Below, piece by piece: positions 60,019 through 64,000 of a stretch of DNA of 64,000 nt. Each line of letters starts with the position of its first letter. Position 1 is the first letter of the stretch. Source of the stretch: Bacillota bacterium (GTDB taxonomy: Bacteria > Bacillota > Clostridia > Oscillospirales > Oscillospiraceae); assembly GCA_021770445.1 (NCBI GenBank), contig JAETQY010000013.1, positions 1 to 64,000 on the forward strand. The letters run 5' to 3'. Both the position numbers and the translations under genes were made by a program. The notes under the pieces are model-generated. The model saw nothing but the letters and a program-made list of their open reading frames with translations. It was not told the origin of the DNA and made no database searches.

Positions 60019-60708
60019 TCAACTCCCCCACTTGTACCCGTAGCCCCACACGGTATTGACGAAGGTTGGCTTCTGGGCGTTGTCCTCGATCTTGATACGC
60101 AGACGGCGGATATTCACGTCCACGATCTTCAGCTCGCCGAAGTAGTCCTTGCCCCAGACGGTGTCCAAAATCTCCTCCCGGGACAGGGCCTTGCCGGGGT
60201 TCTCCATAAACAGCTTGACGATGGAATACTCCACCTGGGTGAGCTTGACCCGCTGGCCGTTCTTCTCCAAAGTGCGGTTGCGGGTGTTGAGCAAAAAGGG
60301 CGGGTCACTGATCTCGTCGGGGGATAGGGCCGCCTCGTCCCCGCCGGTGCGGCGGAAGAGGGCGTCCACCCGGGCGGTGAGCTCCGCCGGGGAGAAGGGC
60401 TTTGTCACATAGTCGTCCGCCCCGGTCATCAGGCCGGTGACCTTGTCCATCTCCTGAGTGCGGGCGGTGAGCATGATAATGCCGATCTTATTGTCCATGG
60501 CCCGCAGACGGCGGCACACCTCGAAGCCGTCGATGCCGGGCAGCATGATATCCAGAAGAGCCACCTTGATATCCGGGTTGTCCCGGACGGCCTCCAGGGC
60601 CTCCTCGCCGGTGCCCGCCTCCACCGTCTGATAGCCCGCCCGCTTCAGGTTGATGACCACAAAGCTGCGGATATTTTCCTCGTCCTCCAGGACCAATACC
60701 TTTCTCAT
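60019..60708 (-). CDS. OmpR-family response regulator
   Basis: A 229-residue regulator. The receiver has acidic residues ED near the start, phosphoacceptor Asp53 (ALLDIMLPG) and Lys103 (VTKPFSP). The winged-helix DNA-binding domain covers 130-229 (LTQVEYSIVKLFMENPGKAL, then VDVNIRRLRIKIED). It is transcribed first in the pair with the kinase. A WalR/PhoP-like role is possible; see the WalR-like sites at 50259. Confidence 0.94.
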   Translation of the reverse strand: MRKVLVLEDEENIRSFVVINLKRAGYQTVEAGTGEEALEAVRDNPDIKVALLDIMLPGIDGFEVCRRLRAMDNKIGIIMLTARTQEMDKVTGLMTGADDYVTKPFSPAELTARVDALFRRTGGDEAALSPDEISDPPFLLNTRNRTLEKNGQRVKLTQVEYSIVKLFMENPGKALSREEILDTVWGKDYFGELKIVDVNIRRLRIKIEDNAQKPTFVNTVWGYGYKWGS

Positions 60709-60723
60709 GGCTTCCTCCTATCC

Positions 60724-60843
60724 AAAGGCTCCCTCTCTGAGGGAGCTGTCACCGCCAGGGGCGGTGACTGAGGGAGTTCTCCGTTCATAGTCTCCCTCCG
60801 TCATCCGCTTCGCGGATGCCACCTCCCTCAAGGAGGGAGGCTT
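60724..60843. repeat. Palindromic interspersed repeat, copy 2
   Basis: A 120-base unit: left end AAGGCTCCCTCTCTGAGGGA, right end CCTCAAGGAGGGAGGCTTTT, inner hairpins CACCGCC-AGG-GGCGGTG and CATCCGCTTCGCGGATG. It shares its layout and the segment CCGTCAT...GATGCCACCT with the unit at 25122-25277. The lipoprotein stop codon touches its right end. Confidence 0.72.
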
Positions 60844-62286
60844 TTACTCGCTGTACCAGCTGCGCCGGATGGTGTCGAACCGCTCCAGCAGGTCCATCTC
60901 CTCCAGACCGCTGTCCCAGCTGTCCTCGTGGAAACGGGCGGCGTAGATAATATTTTCCTCCTCCCGGAGCACCAACCAGCCGTCCTCCTCCAGATCGGAG
61001 CTGCGGCTGCTGGACACCCGGTAGATAGACAGGAAGGGCTCCGGCTCCTTGTCCTCCCCTCTCCAGTGGGAGAACACCACCTCCCGCCGGCCGGTAACCT
61101 GGTCGTTGCGGGAAATGGTAATCTGGTCCCGCCAGCTCTCGGGGATGGTGAGATACCAGCCGTCGCTCACATTGTGGTAGGTGGTAAGCACGTGGCTGCG
61201 CCGGCCCCGCTCGTCATACTGCACCCAGTCGATGAGCCAGAAGTTGCTGGAGGGGCTCTCCCCGTAGCTGGGCAGGGGGTAGGGCGAGGGCAGCTCCGCC
61301 ACCGAGTCCCGATTGATGTCGGTGGGGTTGATATCGGTGTAGCCCTGGATGACCTCCCGGCTGACCCCTCCGTCCCCCATGGACACATTGGTCAGCTGAC
61401 CGTTCAGCCAGGCCACCACGTCGATGGCCCGTCCCCCCTCGGCCAGGGTGCTGGTGACATAGAGGGCGGGCTGGTTATAGCCGCCGGCCAGATAGCTGGT
61501 GCGGATGCGGTTGATGGCGCTGATGCCGGTCGACAGGTCAGCCATCCCCAGAGAGGCCATCGCCCCGTCCACCCAGCCGTAGATCTCCACTTGGCTCACC
61601 GGTCCGCCGGCGTCCATCCGGGTGACCAGTACCTCGATGCGGGTGTCTTTATCAATATCCAGCAGGCGGCAGCCGCTGGAGCCGTCGGTGGCCACGCTGC
61701 ACCGGGTCAGCAGCCGCTCAGTACCCGTCAGGCTGGCCCGGGTCATGGCCCGCACCGCCGCCAAGGTCTCCTCGCCGTCTCCGGCGGGCAGGTCCACGTC
61801 GTCCAGGGTGTAGATTCCCAGCTGATAGGCACCCGAGCTGATCTGCCAGTTGACGGCTACCTCCTTGCGCCCCTCCCCGTTGATCTGGGCGTAGTCGATG
61901 GCGTAGATGGCGTTGCCCTCGCCCTCCACCACGCCGGTGGGTACGTATTCCTCCCCGATCTGGGAGAAGATGTATATCTTGATGGGCTTCTCGATGCCGG
62001 GCACCCGGAAAAAGGTGACTGCGCTCTCCCGCCGGCCATCTCCGTCCAGGTCCTGGAGCTGGATGTTGGCGGTGTTGTCCCCCGCCATAATGGTCACGTC
62101 CTCTACCCGGACGGCAAACTCCGTCTCCAGCCCGGTGCGCACCGCCCGGATGGCCGCGTTGAGCTGCTCATAGCCCGCCGACTTCTCCGGCTGGCGGTAC
62201 AGATCGTCGGGAGAGCGGAACAGGCAGCCGCTGAGCAGCGCCGCCATAACCAGCATCATTCCCAGCAAGGTCCACCTTCTGCCCAC
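60844..62286 (-). CDS. Lipoprotein of the two-component region
   Basis: A 480-residue lipoprotein: MGRRWTLLGMMLVMAALLSGC with the lipobox Cys near 21. The body has FG-GAP-like short repeats with Asp-rich turns (QLQDLDGDGRRESAV, LLDIDKDTRIEVLV, INPTDINRDSVAEL), the look of a calcium-binding beta-propeller. GTG 62286 was chosen because AAGGAGG lies 9 bases upstream; an in-frame ATG at 62307 would place that site inside the gene. It lies between two sensor-kinase loci and may modulate one of them. Confidence 0.75.
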   Translation of the reverse strand: MGRRWTLLGMMLVMAALLSGCLFRSPDDLYRQPEKSAGYEQLNAAIRAVRTGLETEFAVRVEDVTIMAGDNTANIQLQDLDGDGRRESAVTFFRVPGIEKPIKIYIFSQIGEEYVPTGVVEGEGNAIYAIDYAQINGEGRKEVAVNWQISSGAYQLGIYTLDDVDLPAGDGEETLAAVRAMTRASLTGTERLLTRCSVATDGSSGCRLLDIDKDTRIEVLVTRMDAGGPVSQVEIYGWVDGAMASLGMADLSTGISAINRIRTSYLAGGYNQPALYVTSTLAEGGRAIDVVAWLNGQLTNVSMGDGGVSREVIQGYTDINPTDINRDSVAELPSPYPLPSYGESPSSNFWLIDWVQYDERGRRSHVLTTYHNVSDGWYLTIPESWRDQITISRNDQVTGRREVVFSHWRGEDKEPEPFLSIYRVSSSRSSDLEEDGWLVLREEENIIYAARFHEDSWDSGLEEMDLLERFDTIRRSWYSE

Positions 62287-62400
62287 GGCCTCCGCCCTCC
62301 TTTCCATATCACATCCACTACATACGGGTGGTATTTATCATCATACCACAATTCCTGAAAAAAGCCATAGCTTTTTGGAATTTTTCTTGGGAGCAAAAAA

Positions 62401-62426
62401 CCGCCCATCCCCTTCGGGATGGGCGG
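62401..62426 (-). terminator. Terminator of the second histidine kinase
   Basis: CCGCCCATCCC, loop CTTC, GGGATGGGCGG; on the minus strand it is followed by TTTTTTGC. Confidence 0.85.
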
Positions 62427-62443
62427 TTCAAAGGTCTCTATGG

Positions 62444-64000
62444 TCAATTCGCCTGGGGCAGAGTCACAATGGCCTTGAACAGGTCGCCGTCCACAGCCAG
62501 CTCAAAGGTTCCCCCCTGGAGCTCGGTGAGGGACCGGGCGATGGACAGCCCCAGTCCGGACCCCTCGGTGGACCGAGACTCCTCCCCCCGGACGAACCGC
62601 TCCATCAGCCGCTCGGCGGGGACGTTCAGCGGATCCCGGGAGATGTTCTTCACCGACAGCGTAACCTGTCCCTTCCCCCGTTCCAGGTCCAGATAGACCC
62701 GGGTGCCCTCCATGGCGTATTTGGAGCAGTTGGACAGCAGGTTGTCGATGACCCGCCACAGGTGACGGCCGTCGGCGTACACCCAGGTCTCCCCCTCAGG
62801 GAGGGTGGTCACCAGGGCGAGTTTTCGGTCGTTCAATTTCTCCTCCCACTCGCCCAGGGCCTGGTCAATAAGCTGGCCCATGCCGATCTTCTCCCGGGTC
62901 ACCGACAGCACACCCGTGGAGGCCTTGGAGGCCTCCACCAGGTCCTCGGTGAGCTTTTTCAGCCGCTGGGACTTCCGGTCCAGCACCTCAATATACTCCT
63001 GGGCCTTGGGGTCGGTCTGTTCGGTGGTCTTGAGCAGGTCCACATAGTTGATGATGGAGGTCAGCGGGGTCTTTAAATCATGGGAGACGTTGGTGATGAG
63101 CTCGGCCTTGAACCGCTCGCTCTTCATCTTCTCGTCCACCGCCGCCGACAGCCCGGCGGAGATGTTGTTCAGGTCCTCCGCCTGGAGGCGCAGGTCGTAG
63201 GGCATGCGGCGGGTGTCGATCTGATACTCCAGATCGCCTCCCACGATGGTCTTGGTGCCCTGGCGCAGACGGTAGTAGCCATAGGCCCACCAGGACAGAA
63301 ACAGCAGCAGGGCAATCTGCACCAGGAACCAGGCCAGGATCCAGCCTCCGTCGTACCAGAGCTGTGTGAGCAGCCAGAAAGAGAACATCGTATAGATCAA
63401 AAATCCCAGCACCACCTTCCAGGTGAGGGGCAGGAAGCGAATAAAGTCATGGATGGTCCTCACCATCCATGTGACCACCCTGCACAGCAGGGTGGTTTTT
63501 CCCAAGCAGCGGGCCTTGAGCCGGACAGTAAAGGTCCTCAGCAGCAGGGAGCCGCACCCCACCCCGGCGGCGAAGAGGGCTCCCGCCCCCATGACGCCCA
63601 GCTTGAAGAAGGAGTCGTAGCTCTCACTCTGCACCGCGTAGAGGCTGGTGGAGCTCCAGTAGAGCTGTTCCGTCACCCCAATCGTGCAGAAGGCCAGCGT
63701 CACCACGGCGGCGATCATGGCGGCAGCGTACAGGTCAAACCAGATCCGCTCCTGCCAGGTGGTGACGATCTCCGACCTACCCTTTTTGTGCCCCGCGGAC
63801 CAGAGGACCCAGAGCAGGGCAATCACAGCCAGCGCTCCCAGGTTCAGGAAGCCGGTGAGGAACTGGTCGAAGGAGACCCGGTCGTTCTCATAGGCCTGCC
63901 AGATGTGATAAAACTCATCCTGAATCTCGACGTTGGTGATCTCCTCGGGTACGCCGTACTCCAGCACCAGCCTGCGGGGCTGGACCGCCTGGGTATCATC
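62444..64000 (-). CDS. Sensor histidine kinase, 5' end outside window
   Basis: The frame is open to the window edge, so at least 518 codons are present and the start lies beyond. Several transmembrane segments are seen (FLNLGALAVIALLWVLWSAG; VVLGFLIYTMFSFWLLTQLW; AWFLVQIALLLFLSWWAYGY), then a HAMP-like linker, HisKA with NVSHDLKTPLTSIINY, and HATPase with NLLSNCSKYAM and GSGLGLSIA. Its multi-pass sensor differs from the kinase at 58541. A response regulator probably lies just outside the window. Confidence 0.92.
   Translation of the reverse strand, partial: DDTQAVQPRRLVLEYGVPEEITNVEIQDEFYHIWQAYENDRVSFDQFLTGFLNLGALAVIALLWVLWSAGHKKGRSEIVTTWQERIWFDLYAAAMIAAVVTLAFCTIGVTEQLYWSSTSLYAVQSESYDSFFKLGVMGAGALFAAGVGCGSLLLRTFTVRLKARCLGKTTLLCRVVTWMVRTIHDFIRFLPLTWKVVLGFLIYTMFSFWLLTQLWYDGGWILAWFLVQIALLLFLSWWAYGYYRLRQGTKTIVGGDLEYQIDTRRMPYDLRLQAEDLNNISAGLSAAVDEKMKSERFKAELITNVSHDLKTPLTSIINYVDLLKTTEQTDPKAQEYIEVLDRKSQRLKKLTEDLVEASKASTGVLSVTREKIGMGQLIDQALGEWEEKLNDRKLALVTTLPEGETWVYADGRHLWRVIDNLLSNCSKYAMEGTRVYLDLERGKGQVTLSVKNISRDPLNVPAERLMERFVRGEESRSTEGSGLGLSIARSLTELQGGTFELAVDGDLFKAIVTLPQAN

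Noticed and set aside
1-64000. CRISPR arrays and rRNA genes
   Set aside because: No regularly spaced direct repeats and no rRNA-like segments were seen anywhere in the window.

Overview
The window reads as chromosome of a high-GC Clostridia bacterium, most likely Oscillospiraceae (Flavonifractor / Lawsonibacter / Intestinimonas-like). The grounds are GC-rich codon use, strong AGGAGG ribosome binding sites, a Gram-positive type IV pilus operon without a secretin, a T-box before leuA, a DUF1385-prmC-recA-recX-rimO-pgsA order, and Clostridia-type accessory families. The species assignment is inference.

Layout. 1-3.5 kb is the end of a mobile element: a partial unknown gene, a DUF6809 protein, and two overlapping tyrosine recombinases (IntA1, IntB1). 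3.7-14.9 kb is an accessory block of small enzymes: nitrilase-type hydrolase, GNAT, esterase, a Nudix/SGNH chimera, rhodanese lipoprotein, YaaA, a deformylase variant, a DUF6508-GIY-YIG fusion, a truncated relic, and a macro domain / VWA / ADP-ribosylglycohydrolase / Spx-like cluster. 15.05-20.0 kb is a compact second element: a structured non-coding leader, an excisionase-like protein, a winged-helix protein, an oriT-like site, a ribbon-helix-helix-like protein, and a second DUF6809-IntA2-IntB2 cassette. 20.0-21.9 kb is a decayed strip with a membrane gene carrying one nonsense codon, a TetR relic, an IS256-type end, tRNA-Pro(UGG) and a tRNA-Pro relic.

22.2-38.2 kb is one long minus-strand type IV pilus operon: a 2,271-residue prepilin with GLUG repeats, three minor prepilins, then pilB, pilT, pilC, pilA, pilD, pilM, pilN and pilO. 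Its promoter carries two palindromic operators next to a divergent XRE regulator. 39.6-42.3 kb holds two tandem glutamate dehydrogenases; the downstream one has serine in place of the catalytic lysine 125. After a CAT-like acetyltransferase and an XRE/small-ORF pair come leuA with its T-box, rpmE, a flavin reductase, hflX, GNAT and MATE genes, and a secreted NlpC/P60 hydrolase behind a promoter with three WalR-like half-sites. 51.7-58.5 kb is a minus-strand housekeeping run (DUF1385, prmC, recA, recX, rimO, pgsA, YitT). 58.5-64 kb holds a two-component system, a lipoprotein and a second histidine kinase cut by the window edge.

The most unusual items are the duplicated DUF6809/dual-recombinase cassette with arm-like domains at both ends of IntB, the active-site-altered glutamate dehydrogenase co-transcribed with an intact paralogue, the giant GLUG prepilin with its operator arrangement, and the structured leader of the second element. 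Family names (DUF numbers) come from memory of sequence patterns, not from a search.
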